The notes under the pieces are model-generated. The model was not told the origin of the DNA. It did not search any database and saw only the letters and a program-made list of their open reading frames with translations. From positions 1-64,000 of the forward strand of contig NZ_LZRD01000022.1 of assembly GCF_001687325.1 (NCBI RefSeq): a stretch of 64,000 nt of DNA. Direction: 5' to 3'. The stretch is from Streptomyces sp. PTY087I2. Lineage in GTDB: Bacteria > Actinomycetota > Actinomycetes > Streptomycetales > Streptomycetaceae. Position 1 is the stretch's first letter, and each line of letters starts with the position of its first letter. A program made the position numbers and the translations under genes. Below are positions 43,586 through 51,279 of the stretch, in pieces.

Positions 43586-44896
43586 GTGAGCAGCACGATC
43601 TGGTCGGTCGACGAGCACCTGGACGACATCCTCGCCTCGGTGAGGCCGCTGGAGCCCATCGAGTTGCAGCTGCCCGACGCCCAGGGCTGCGTCCTCGTCA
43701 AGGACGTCGTCGTGGAGGTGGCCCTGCCGCCCTTCGACAACAGCTCCATGGACGGTTACGCGGTGCGCGTCGCCGATGTCGAGGGCGCCAGCGAGGAGTT
43801 CCCCGCGGTGCTCACCGTCATCGGTGACGTCGCCGCGGGCAGCGCGGGGCTCGCCGACGACCAGGTCGTGGGACCGGGACAGGCCGCCCGCATCATGACG
43901 GGCGCCCCGCTGCCCGCCGGTGCGGAGGCCGTGGTCCCGGTCGAATGGACGGACGGCGGTACGGGTGAGGGCCCCGCCGAGGGGATGCGCGCCCACGCCG
44001 ACGCGCCGGAGGGCGCCACCGGCGAGGTCCGCGTCCACCGTCCGGTCACGGTGGGCGCCCATGTGCGCGAGCGTGGCAGTGACGTCCAGCCGGGCGAGCT
44101 GGCCCTGGCCGCCGGATCGGTCGTCGGCCCGCCGCAGATCGGTCTGCTCGCCGCGATCGGCTGCTCCACCGTGGTCGTACGGCCCCGGCCCCGGGTGGTC
44201 GTCCTGTCCACCGGCAGCGAACTGATCCAGCCCGGCGAGGGACTGACGGGCGGCCAGATCTACGACTCCAACAGCTTCGCGCTGACCGCCGCCGCCCGGG
44301 ACGCCGGAGCCATCGCCTACCGGGTCGGCGCGGTCGCCGACGACGCCGAGACGCTGCGCGCCACCATTGAGGACCAGCTGATCCGCGCTGACATCCTGGT
44401 CACCACGGGCGGTGTCAGCGTCGGCGCGTACGACGTCGTCAAGGAGGCGCTGTCCTCCGTCGGCGACGCGGACGAGCCGGGCAGCGGGGTCGAGTTCCGC
44501 AAGCTCGCCATGCAGCCGGGCAAGCCCCAGGGCTTCGGCTCGATCGGCCCGGACCACACACCGCTGCTGGCCCTGCCGGGCAATCCGGTCTCCGCCTACG
44601 TCTCCTTCGAGCTGTTCGTCCGCCCCGCGATCCGGACCCTGATGGGCCTGGCCGATGTGCACCGCCCCACAGTCCGCGCCGAGCTCAGCTCCGACAAGGC
44701 GCTCACCTCACCGGCCGGCCGCCGCCAGTTCCTGCGCGGCCGTTACGACGCGGAGTCGGGCACGGTCACCCCGGTCGGCGGCTCCGGTTCGCATCTGGTC
44801 GCCGCGCTGGCCCAGGCCGACGCGCTGATCGTGGTCCCCGAGGACACCACCTCGGTCGAGCCCGGCACGGAGACGGACGTGGTCCTGCTCCGCTGA
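43586..44896 (+). CDS. glp: Gephyrin-like molybdotransferase Glp (MoeA homolog)
   Basis: A 436-residue MoeA-fold protein. The signature FDNSSMDGYAV (50-60), LPAGAEAVVPVEW, VVVLSTGSELIQPGE and TGGVSVGAYDVVKEAL match molybdenum insertases. GTG 43586 is four bases after the galU stop, with GAGGAG inside the end of galU. In Corynebacterium the paralog called Glp binds FtsZ and the membrane receptor GlpR. The receptor homolog (sepX) is three genes downstream here, so a cell-division role is likely besides or instead of cofactor synthesis. Which of the two applies cannot be decided from sequence alone. Confidence 0.9.
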   Translation: MSSTIWSVDEHLDDILASVRPLEPIELQLPDAQGCVLVKDVVVEVALPPFDNSSMDGYAVRVADVEGASEEFPAVLTVIGDVAAGSAGLADDQVVGPGQAARIMTGAPLPAGAEAVVPVEWTDGGTGEGPAEGMRAHADAPEGATGEVRVHRPVTVGAHVRERGSDVQPGELALAAGSVVGPPQIGLLAAIGCSTVVVRPRPRVVVLSTGSELIQPGEGLTGGQIYDSNSFALTAAARDAGAIAYRVGAVADDAETLRATIEDQLIRADILVTTGGVSVGAYDVVKEALSSVGDADEPGSGVEFRKLAMQPGKPQGFGSIGPDHTPLLALPGNPVSAYVSFELFVRPAIRTLMGLADVHRPTVRAELSSDKALTSPAGRRQFLRGRYDAESGTVTPVGGSGSHLVAALAQADALIVVPEDTTSVEPGTETDVVLLR

Positions 44897-44995
44897 CCGC
44901 CGCCCGGTGGCGGTACGGTATCTGCCGCCGTGCCTTCCGGGGGACCCCCTCCGGGTCCGAGGCCCATCGGTGCCCCTACCGCTAGGCGGAGTGAG

Positions 44996-45505
44996 TTGAG
45001 TACGCAGAACAGGCTGACGCACATCGACGAGGCGGGCGCGGCCCGCATGGTCGACGTGTCGGCGAAGGACGTCACCACCCGCGTCGCCCGCGCCTCCGGC
45101 CGGGTGCTCGTCGCGCCGCGCGTGATCGAGCTGCTGCGCGGCGAGGGGGTCCCCAAGGGCGACGCCCTCGCCACCGCCCGGATCGCCGGGATCATGGGGG
45201 CCAAGCGCACCCCGGACCTGATCCCGCTCTGCCACCCGCTGGCCGTCTCCGGTGTGAAGGTCGACCTGGGCGTGGCCGACGACGCGGTGGAGATCACGGC
45301 CACCGTGAAGACGACGGACCGCACGGGCGTCGAGATGGAGGCCCTGACGGCGGTGTCGGTGGCGGCCCTGACCGTCGTCGACATGATCAAGGCGGTCGAC
45401 AAGAGCGCGGTCATCACCGACGTACGGGTGGAGGCGAAGTCGGGCGGCAAGTCCGGCGACTACCGGCGCACCGCGCCGGCGGAACCGGCGGGACCGGACG
45501 CGTGA
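44996..45505 (+). CDS. moaC: Cyclic pyranopterin monophosphate synthase MoaC
   Basis: A 169-residue enzyme for the first stage of molybdenum cofactor synthesis. Motifs are LTHIDEAGAARMVDVSAK at the N-terminus, KGDALATARIAGIMGAKRT, LIPLCHPL and VEMEALTAVSVAALTVVDM. The TTG start at 44996 is chosen because GGAG is just upstream and the product begins STQNRLTHIDEAG like other MoaC proteins; the frame extends to 44930. The 3' end overlaps the mog start (GTGA). Confidence 0.95.
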   Translation: MSTQNRLTHIDEAGAARMVDVSAKDVTTRVARASGRVLVAPRVIELLRGEGVPKGDALATARIAGIMGAKRTPDLIPLCHPLAVSGVKVDLGVADDAVEITATVKTTDRTGVEMEALTAVSVAALTVVDMIKAVDKSAVITDVRVEAKSGGKSGDYRRTAPAEPAGPDA

Positions 45506-46113
45506 CGCCGCCCGAGCCCACCGGAGCCCCCGGCCACGAGCAGCCGGCAGGGCGGCCGGAGCCCACCGGAGCCGCGTTGCCCTCCGGGGGTCCGGAGCCC
45601 ACCGGAGCCGCGTTGCTCTCCCCGTACACCGCCCTCGTCGTCACCGCCTCCAACCGGGCCTCCGCCGGCGTGTACGCGGACAAGGGCGGCCCGCTGATCG
45701 CCGAAGCGCTGACGGGCCTCGGCTTCACGGTCGACGGGCCGCAGGTCGTCCCCGACGGAGACCCGGTCGAGGCGGCCCTGCGCGCGGGCGTCGCCGCCGG
45801 GTACGACGTCATCGTCACCACCGGCGGTACGGGCATCTCGCCCACCGACGCCACCCCCGAGGCGACCCGCCGCGTCCTCGACCACGAGATCCCCGGCATC
45901 CCGGAGGCGATCCGGGCCGAGGGCCTCGCCAAGGTTCCGACCGCCGCCCTCTCCCGGGGCCTCGCGGGCGTCGCGTCGCGCACCCTGATCGTCAACCTCC
46001 CCGGCTCCACCGGCGGGGTGAAGGACGGGCTCGCCGTCCTCGGCCGGCTCCTGGTGCACGCCGTCGACCAGCTCCGCGGCGGCGACCACCCCCGACCGGG
46101 GAGCCCGAGCTGA
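45502..46113 (+). CDS. MogA/MoaB-type molybdenum cofactor protein
   Basis: A 203-residue MoCF-domain protein that adenylates molybdopterin. The core has VVTASNRASAGVYADKGGPL, VPDGDPV, VIVTTGGTGISPTDATPEAT and VNLPGSTGGVKDGL. The first 40 residues are an extra arm with three PEPTGA copies, from a direct DNA repeat at about 45510-45615. GTG 45502 overlaps the moaC stop, so the pair is translationally coupled. It supplies the same cofactor needed by the molybdenum oxidoreductase at 28-31 kb. Confidence 0.92.
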   Translation: MTPPEPTGAPGHEQPAGRPEPTGAALPSGGPEPTGAALLSPYTALVVTASNRASAGVYADKGGPLIAEALTGLGFTVDGPQVVPDGDPVEAALRAGVAAGYDVIVTTGGTGISPTDATPEATRRVLDHEIPGIPEAIRAEGLAKVPTAALSRGLAGVASRTLIVNLPGSTGGVKDGLAVLGRLLVHAVDQLRGGDHPRPGSPS

Positions 46114-46760
46114 ACATCGCGACCTGGCCGGTGACGCTGACCGACGGCGAGATCGTCCTGCGCCCGATAAAGATGCGTGACCAGCGGGTCTGGCGCGAGG
46201 TCAACCGGCGCAACCGCGACTGGCTGCGCCCCTGGGAGGCCACCGTCCCGCCGCCCACACCCGGCGGCCCGATCGCGCAGCGCCCCACGTACCGGCAGAT
46301 GGTCCGCCATCTGCGCGCCGAGGCGAACGCGGGACGGATGCTGCCGTTCGCCATCGAGTACGAGGGCCGGCTGGTCGGCCAGCTCACCGTCGCGGGAATC
46401 ACCTGGGGCTCGATGTGTTCCGGTCATATCGGCTACTGGGTCGACCGGAGCGTCGCCGGGCGCGGCGTCATGCCGACGGCCGTGGCGCTCGCGGTGGACC
46501 ACTGCTTCCGCACGGTGGGCCTGCACCGGATCGAGGTCTGCATTCGCCCGGAGAACGCGCCCAGTCGCAGGGTGGTGGAGAAACTCGGATTCCGTTCGGA
46601 GGGCGTGCGCCCGCGCTATCTCCACATCGACGGCGCCTGGCGCGACCACCTGATCTTCGCGCTCACCGCCGAGGAAGTGCCCGAGGGGATGCTCAGGCGC
46701 TGGCGCCGCTCGCGGCCCGTGACGCCGGGAGGCTCCGGACCGACCGGCGAAATAAAATAA
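46110..46760 (+). CDS. GNAT N-acetyltransferase, RimJ-like
   Basis: A 216-residue acetyltransferase of the RimJ/RimL group that acetylates protein N-termini or small amines with acetyl-CoA. Core motifs are IGYWVDRSVAGRGVMPTAVAL (motif A) and IEVCIRPENAPSRRVVEKLGF (motif B). The frame is best read from CTG 46110 (NIATWPVTLTDGEIVLRP), because GGGGAG is six bases upstream and CTG overlaps the mog stop as CTGA; the first GTG at 46131 has no ribosome binding site. Same relative position as rimJ (Rv0995) in M. tuberculosis. Confidence 0.88.
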   Translation: MNIATWPVTLTDGEIVLRPIKMRDQRVWREVNRRNRDWLRPWEATVPPPTPGGPIAQRPTYRQMVRHLRAEANAGRMLPFAIEYEGRLVGQLTVAGITWGSMCSGHIGYWVDRSVAGRGVMPTAVALAVDHCFRTVGLHRIEVCIRPENAPSRRVVEKLGFRSEGVRPRYLHIDGAWRDHLIFALTAEEVPEGMLRRWRRSRPVTPGGSGPTGEIK

Positions 46761-46917
46761 GTGTTCGAATTTGATCGCCGGATGACTGCAATGGATGGCC
46801 CTATCGGCGTCTGTTGATCCGAACAATCACAAAAAAAGTCCGTGATATCAGCCGGATCGTGCGACACACCGGGCCAATTGGCGGATCCTTCCGCGCAAAC
46901 CCCTCTACGGTGTGAGC
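46761..46917. promoter_or_regulatory. AT-rich sepX upstream region
   Basis: These 157 bases are conspicuously AT-rich for this genome (AAATAAAATAAG at about 46750, CAATCACAAAAAAAGTCC at about 46827). A possible -10 box TACGGT (46905-46910) lies seven bases before GTG 46918, which would make the sepX transcript leaderless. No ribosome binding site precedes the gene, in agreement. Confidence 0.55.
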
Positions 46918-48183
46918 GTGAGCAGCAGCGGCCTCATCTACGCAGTCATCGTCGGGGCCTGGGCCGCCTACTTGGTGCCGATGTGGCTCCGCAGGCAGGA
47001 CGAGCTCAACGAAGCCCGTCCGACGGAACGCTTCAGCACCGCCATCCGGCTGCTGTCCGGCCGGGCGGCGATGGAGCGCCGTTACGCCAAGGAGCTGCGG
47101 GAGCGCACCGCCGAGGAGGCGGGGCCCGCCGTCGACCCGGACCGGGAAACGGACCGTATGGAGTCCGTGGACGTCCGGGCCTTTGCCGCGCCTCCGGCGC
47201 ACACGGAAGCCCGGCTGAGCGACCCGGCGCACGCGCCCGAGCGCACCCCGGGCCACCAGGCATCCGACCGCCCGGCGCACGACCGGCGCCCGGGGCACCA
47301 GCCCTCGGACCGTCAGCACGCGGACCGCCCGGGGCATCAGTCCCCGGACCGTCAGCACCCCGACCGCCCGGCGCACGAACGCCGGTCCGGCGAGCGTCCC
47401 GCGGAGCACGTGCCGCCCGCCCGGCGGCGCCCGCGCTCCGGTGCGGCCGACGCCGAGCGGGCCCGGCGCGCCCAGCGCTCCCAGGTCCTGGCGCGGCGCA
47501 GGCGGACCACCGTCGTCCTCTTCCTGGCCTTCACCCTCGGCGCGATCGTCGCGGCGGTCGGCGGCCTCGGCTTCCTCTGGGCCCCCGCGGTGCCGGCCGT
47601 GCTGCTGAGCACGTACATCGTGCATCTGCGCGCCCAGGAACGCCGCCGGTTCGCCTTCACGATGGACCGCCGCCGGGCCGAGGACGCGGCGCAGCGGCTG
47701 CGGGAGAACCGCCCGCGCCGCAACCAGCCCGCGGCCTTGGACCCCGCCGAGCCGGACGACGACGCCGAAGCGCACCCCGGCGGGCCGGAGCCGACCCCCA
47801 CGGTCTCTCCCCAGGAGGCCGGCCGCCGCGCTCTCGTCGAGCAGACGGACCACGCGGAGTGGGTGGACCAGCAGCGCGAACGCGGCCGCGTCCAGGGCGA
47901 CAGCTGGGAGCCCGTTCCCGTACCGCTGCCCACCTATGTCACCGCGCCCGTCGCCCCCCGGGCCACGGGCGGTGTGGAGGTCTGCGACCCGGAGACCTGG
48001 AGCGCGGCCCGCTCCAGCACCGCCGAGCCCACCCAGACGGGCACGTCGCACCCGACGCCCCCCGCGGTCGACCCGGCCCCGCGCCAGCGCACGAACCAGT
48101 CCCGCCGCACCCGCGACCGGGGCCGGACCCCCCTCTTCGACCAGTACGACGACGAGGACCGGCCGCGTGCCGCCAATGAGTGA
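46918..48183 (+). CDS. sepX: Divisome membrane protein SepX/GlpR
   Basis: The 421-residue protein has one N-terminal helix (SSSGLIYAVIVGAWAAYLVPMW), the conserved RRQDELNEARPTERFSTAIRLL, a disordered linker, two further helices (about 198-238) and a charged C-terminal region. SepX is needed for septation in Streptomyces, and its corynebacterial homolog GlpR is the receptor for Glp. The linker (about 105-160) has tandem near-repeats of DRPGHQxxDRQH type, encoded by repeats of about 39 bases, so its length probably varies. GTG 46918 is preferred to GTG 46912, as homologs begin SSSGLIYAV. Confidence 0.9.
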   Translation: MSSSGLIYAVIVGAWAAYLVPMWLRRQDELNEARPTERFSTAIRLLSGRAAMERRYAKELRERTAEEAGPAVDPDRETDRMESVDVRAFAAPPAHTEARLSDPAHAPERTPGHQASDRPAHDRRPGHQPSDRQHADRPGHQSPDRQHPDRPAHERRSGERPAEHVPPARRRPRSGAADAERARRAQRSQVLARRRRTTVVLFLAFTLGAIVAAVGGLGFLWAPAVPAVLLSTYIVHLRAQERRRFAFTMDRRRAEDAAQRLRENRPRRNQPAALDPAEPDDDAEAHPGGPEPTPTVSPQEAGRRALVEQTDHAEWVDQQRERGRVQGDSWEPVPVPLPTYVTAPVAPRATGGVEVCDPETWSAARSSTAEPTQTGTSHPTPPAVDPAPRQRTNQSRRTRDRGRTPLFDQYDDEDRPRAANE

Positions 48184-48251
48184 GGCCCCCGGGGAGGCCC
48201 GGGGGCACCGGGAAACCCGACACCGCTGACCAGCGGAGGAACGGATTTCCA

Positions 48252-48271
48252 AGCACCCCCGTGAGGGTGCT
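48252..48271. terminator. Hairpin between sepX and tRNA-Ala
   Basis: A 7-base perfect stem (AGCACCC / GGGTGCT) with a 6-base loop, 69 bases after the sepX stop and 20 bases before the tRNA gene. The sequence TAGAGT overlapping its end could be the tRNA -10 box. Confidence 0.5.
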
Positions 48272-48290
48272 AGAGTTTCACACGTCGCAA

Positions 48291-48364
48291 GGGCCTGTGG
48301 CGCAGTCTGGTAGCGCACCTCGTTCGCATCGAGGGGGTCTGGGGTTCAAATCCCCACAGGTCCA
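48291..48364 (+). tRNA. tRNA-Ala (anticodon CGC)
   Basis: The cloverleaf folds fully: acceptor GGGCCTG with CAGGTCC (one G-U pair), D arm, anticodon stem CCTCG/CGAGG with loop TTCGCAT giving anticodon CGC, and T arm with GGTTCAAAT. It reads GCG alanine codons, common in this genome. The 3' CCA is not encoded after discriminator A48364 and must be added enzymatically. Confidence 0.95.
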
Positions 48365-48373
48365 CAAACGACA

Positions 48374-48396
48374 GTTCTTGAGTAGCTCTCAAGAAC
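48374..48396. terminator. First terminator of tRNA-Ala
   Basis: A perfect 9-base stem (GTTCTTGAG / CTCAAGAAC) with a 5-base loop, 9 bases after the tRNA. Confidence 0.75.
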
Positions 48397-48401
48397 GTCA
48401 C

Positions 48402-48438
48402 GAGATCCCGCCCGGTTACTTCAACTGGGCGGGATCTC
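48402..48438. terminator. Second, bidirectional terminator
   Basis: A perfect 12-base stem (GAGATCCCGCCC / GGGCGGGATCTC) with a 13-base loop, between tRNA-Ala and the convergent M23 peptidase gene. It can serve both. Confidence 0.85.
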
Positions 48439-48490
48439 TTGGTTTTCCTGCCACCGAGCCCGTGACGTCCCGCGAGCGGTACCCCGGGCG

Positions 48491-49588
48491 TCAGCCGGTG
48501 CGGTTGTAGATCGCCGTACCGGGGCAGGCCGTGACGCCGAGACGGGTGCCGCAGCCGGAGTACTGGATGGATCCGTTCCACCACGCCCAGCCGCCGATCG
48601 TGCGGCCGTTCAGCCAGGTGTACTGGCCGTTGTAGTCGGCGTCGTACGTGCGCAGGGCCCAGTGCACGTGGGCGCCGGTCGCGGAACCGCCGGCGCAGGT
48701 GTCGGTGCCGATGCTGCCGAGCAGGGCGCTGCGCGCGATCGACGTCCCGTTGTAGTAGGTCGTGTTGTGCATGTGGTAGTAGTCCGTGGAGAAGCCGCCG
48801 GGGTGGATCACCCGGGTCCAGCCGCCGCCCGCGCCGCACATCGAGGTGGCCGTACCCTCGCGCGACGAGCGCACCAGGCCGCTGGCGTTCCCGCCGGCGA
48901 AGTCGAGGGAGCTCCAGTAGCCGGTCGCGCCGTCGTGGGCGTGGGGGCCGCCGGTCATGGTCATGTAGTAGTCGGGCATCCAGGGCAGCAGCAGCCCGTT
49001 GGTGTTGGCCAGGGCTCCGGCCGGTGAGGCCTGCGCGTCCGGGGTCACCTTGCCTTCGGCGTAGGCCCTCATCGTTCGTCGCTCCGCCGTGCCGACCAGC
49101 GGGGATTCGGCCACGTGGTCGGCGAACTCGCGGTCACCCTCAAGACCCGAGATCCACTGCCCGTCCTCGCGGTGGGCGATGTAGAGCCAGCCCTCCGGCG
49201 CGCCGTGCCGCGTGCGCGATGCCTCGACGTAGGCGACGCCGCGGGCCCAGTCGCCCGAGACGTCGCGTACGTCGACGACCACCTTGCGGCCCTCGTCGGC
49301 GAGTTTGCCGACGGCGGCACCCGGGGCGAGATCCCTGGCGTCGTGGGACCGCGAGAGGACGTCCGCGGAGACGGCGTCCAGCAGCGCCTCGCGTTCGGCG
49401 CCGAGACGGTCGGCGACGGCGGCCGGCATCTTCACGGTCACCCCGGCGGAGGGGTGCCCGGCGCCGGCGGGGGAGTTCGCCGGAGCGGCGGGTGCGGCGG
49501 CGAGCAGTCCGGTGACGGCGATGGCGGTGGCGGCGAGGGTGGTGACGGCGGTTCTCACATACGTGGACACACTCGGTCTCGGTGGCAC
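48491..49588 (-). CDS. Secreted M23 (LytM-like) peptidase
   Basis: A 365-residue exported protein. The signal peptide covers about 1-38 (TTLAATAIAVTGLLAAAPA). The C-terminal domain has the zinc pattern of lysostaphin-type peptidases: H218...D229 in HDGATGYWSSLDF, YYHMHN (H272/H274) and HVHW (H307/H309), which cut peptidoglycan cross-bridges. Two Cys pairs near the end suggest disulfides. GTG 49588 is used; GTG 49570 is an alternative. It is divergent from an Lrp/AsnC regulator, with no sign of a link. Confidence 0.82.
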   Translation of the reverse strand: MPPRPSVSTYVRTAVTTLAATAIAVTGLLAAAPAAPANSPAGAGHPSAGVTVKMPAAVADRLGAEREALLDAVSADVLSRSHDARDLAPGAAVGKLADEGRKVVVDVRDVSGDWARGVAYVEASRTRHGAPEGWLYIAHREDGQWISGLEGDREFADHVAESPLVGTAERRTMRAYAEGKVTPDAQASPAGALANTNGLLLPWMPDYYMTMTGGPHAHDGATGYWSSLDFAGGNASGLVRSSREGTATSMCGAGGGWTRVIHPGGFSTDYYHMHNTTYYNGTSIARSALLGSIGTDTCAGGSATGAHVHWALRTYDADYNGQYTWLNGRTIGGWAWWNGSIQYSGCGTRLGVTACPGTAIYNRTG

Positions 49589-49774
49589 GGGACATCCCCT
49601 GTCGTCGGTCGGTCAGTCTTGTTTGTCATGGACCTGACCGAGTGTGGTATTCCTTGTCAACGCGCGTCAACCAGGCAGGAGTTCCGTGTACGCCGTGGGC
49701 GGGCCGCGCGAACCGGCAGGATGGGGAGACAGGCAGCCCCTTCCCGGGGCGGCACGAGGAGAAGGCCACCCGCC

Positions 49775-50305
49775 ATGACCACGAAGCCCACGCCGTTCGA
49801 CGAACTCGACCGGAAGATCGTCGCGACCCTGGTCGCGAACGCCCGGGCGAGCTTCGCCGAGATCGGCACGGCCGTCGGGCTGTCGGCCACCGCGGTCAAA
49901 CGCCGGGTCGACCGGCTGCGCGCCACGGGGGTGATCACGGGGTTCCGGGCGACCGTCCGCCCGGCCTCGCTCGGCTGGCGCACCGAGGCGTACATCGAGG
50001 TGTACTGCGACGGCGCGGCGCCGCCCAGGCGGCTGTCGGAGGTGGCGCGCAAGTACCCGGAGATCGTGGCGGCCATGACGGTGACCGGGGCCGCCGACGC
50101 CCTGCTCCACATCAGGGCCACCGATGTCGAGCACTTCGAGGAGGTGCTCGAACGGATCCGCAGCGAGCCCTTCATCCGCAAGACGATCAGCTACATGGTG
50201 CTGTCCCACCTGCTGCCGGACAGCCCGGAGGCGGGGGTCAGCGAGCCCGCGCCGGACACCGGGGAGGGTCCGGGTGACGGCGGTGACGCACTGAACCTGC
50301 TCTGA
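49775..50305 (+). CDS. Lrp/AsnC-family transcriptional regulator
   Basis: A 176-residue regulator with an N-terminal helix-turn-helix (DELDRKIVATLVANARASFAEIGTAVGLSATAVKRRVDRL) and a RAM ligand-binding domain, where amino acids usually bind. ATG 49775 has GAGGAGAAGG upstream. It stands 119 bases before the dimethylargininase-ornithine aminotransferase pair on the same strand, so arginine or ornithine is a reasonable effector and that operon a reasonable target, by context. Confidence 0.92.
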   Translation: MTTKPTPFDELDRKIVATLVANARASFAEIGTAVGLSATAVKRRVDRLRATGVITGFRATVRPASLGWRTEAYIEVYCDGAAPPRRLSEVARKYPEIVAAMTVTGAADALLHIRATDVEHFEEVLERIRSEPFIRKTISYMVLSHLLPDSPEAGVSEPAPDTGEGPGDGGDALNLL

Positions 50306-50424
50306 GTGGTGCATCTGCGCAGCATTCCTGCGTATGCGTGCAGCTTTTCGTTCTTGTCGGGCGTACCGGCCGCTTTCTACGGTGAGGGCATCCCCATCGT
50401 CACCGGAGAAGGCGGAGGAAAGCC

Positions 50425-51279
50425 GTGCCCGTAGAACGTGGCCCGCTGGGCCATGGCCCGAGCCTCAGGCGCTATCTGATGTGCGAGCCCCGCCATTTCG
50501 AGGTGCGTTACGCCATCAACCCGTGGATGGACACCGGCACACCGGTCGATCTCCCGCTCGCCCGTGAGCAGTGGCTGACCCTGGTCGAGGCGTACCGGGG
50601 CCATGGCCACACCGTCGAGACGATCGCCCCGGTCGCCGGTCTGCCCGACATGGTGTTCGCGGCGAACGCGGCTCTCGTCATGGACGGCAAGGTGTTCGGC
50701 TCGTCCTTCCACGCGCCCGAGCGGCAGCCGGAGGCGGCGGCGTACGCGCAGTGGTTCAAGGAGGCCGGGTACGCGGTGCACCCCGCCGGTTCGGTCTGCG
50801 AGGGCGAGGGAGACCTGGTCCCGGCCGGACGGTACGTCCTGGCGGGAACGGGCTTCCGTACGCACAGCTCCGCGCACCGCGAGGTGCAGGAGTTCTTCGG
50901 TCGGCCCGTGATCGGCCTCGACCTGGTGGATCCGCGCTTCTACCACCTGGACACGGCACTGTTCCACCTCGGCGGGGAGCCGGACGGGGGCGGCGGGACG
51001 GGCGCGGGGAACATCGCCTACTACCCGGCGGCGTTCTCCGCGGGCAGCCGTGAGGTCCTGCGGCGGCTCTACCCGGACGCGGTGATCGCCACGGAGGAGG
51101 ACGCCTTGGCGTTCGGCCTCAACTCCGTCTCCGACGGCCGTCATGTCTTCGTCGCACCGCAGGCCCACGGCCTGATCGACGAGCTCGCCCACCGCGGTCA
51201 TGTCCCCGTTCCCGTCGACCTTTCGGAGTTCCGCAAGGCCGGCGGGGGCATCAAGTGCTGCACCCAGGAGATCCGCTGA
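50425..51279 (+). CDS. ddaH: Dimethylargininase (DDAH)-type amidinohydrolase
   Basis: A 284-residue pentein-fold enzyme that hydrolyses Ng-methylated arginines to citrulline and methylamines. Substrate-guanidino ligands and catalysts visible are Asp-bearing LPDMVFAANAAL (73-84), His174 in FYHLDTAL and the nucleophile Cys278 or Cys279 in GGIKCCTQEIR. GTG 50425 has GGCGGAGGAAAG upstream. Its TGA overlaps the ATG of the ornithine aminotransferase. Arginine-like substrates then feed into ornithine use. A close relative, arginine deiminase, is longer. Confidence 0.88.
   Translation: MPVERGPLGHGPSLRRYLMCEPRHFEVRYAINPWMDTGTPVDLPLAREQWLTLVEAYRGHGHTVETIAPVAGLPDMVFAANAALVMDGKVFGSSFHAPERQPEAAAYAQWFKEAGYAVHPAGSVCEGEGDLVPAGRYVLAGTGFRTHSSAHREVQEFFGRPVIGLDLVDPRFYHLDTALFHLGGEPDGGGGTGAGNIAYYPAAFSAGSREVLRRLYPDAVIATEEDALAFGLNSVSDGRHVFVAPQAHGLIDELAHRGHVPVPVDLSEFRKAGGGIKCCTQEIR

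Noticed and set aside
48291..48364. tRNA-Ala as an integration site of a mobile element
   Set aside because: No integrase, no repeated 3' tRNA end and no change of composition lies beside it; the following genes look like core functions.
50312..50345. Lrp-type operator before ddaH
   Set aside because: The GCAGCAT...ATGCGTGC pattern is only an imperfect repeat and cannot be separated from chance.
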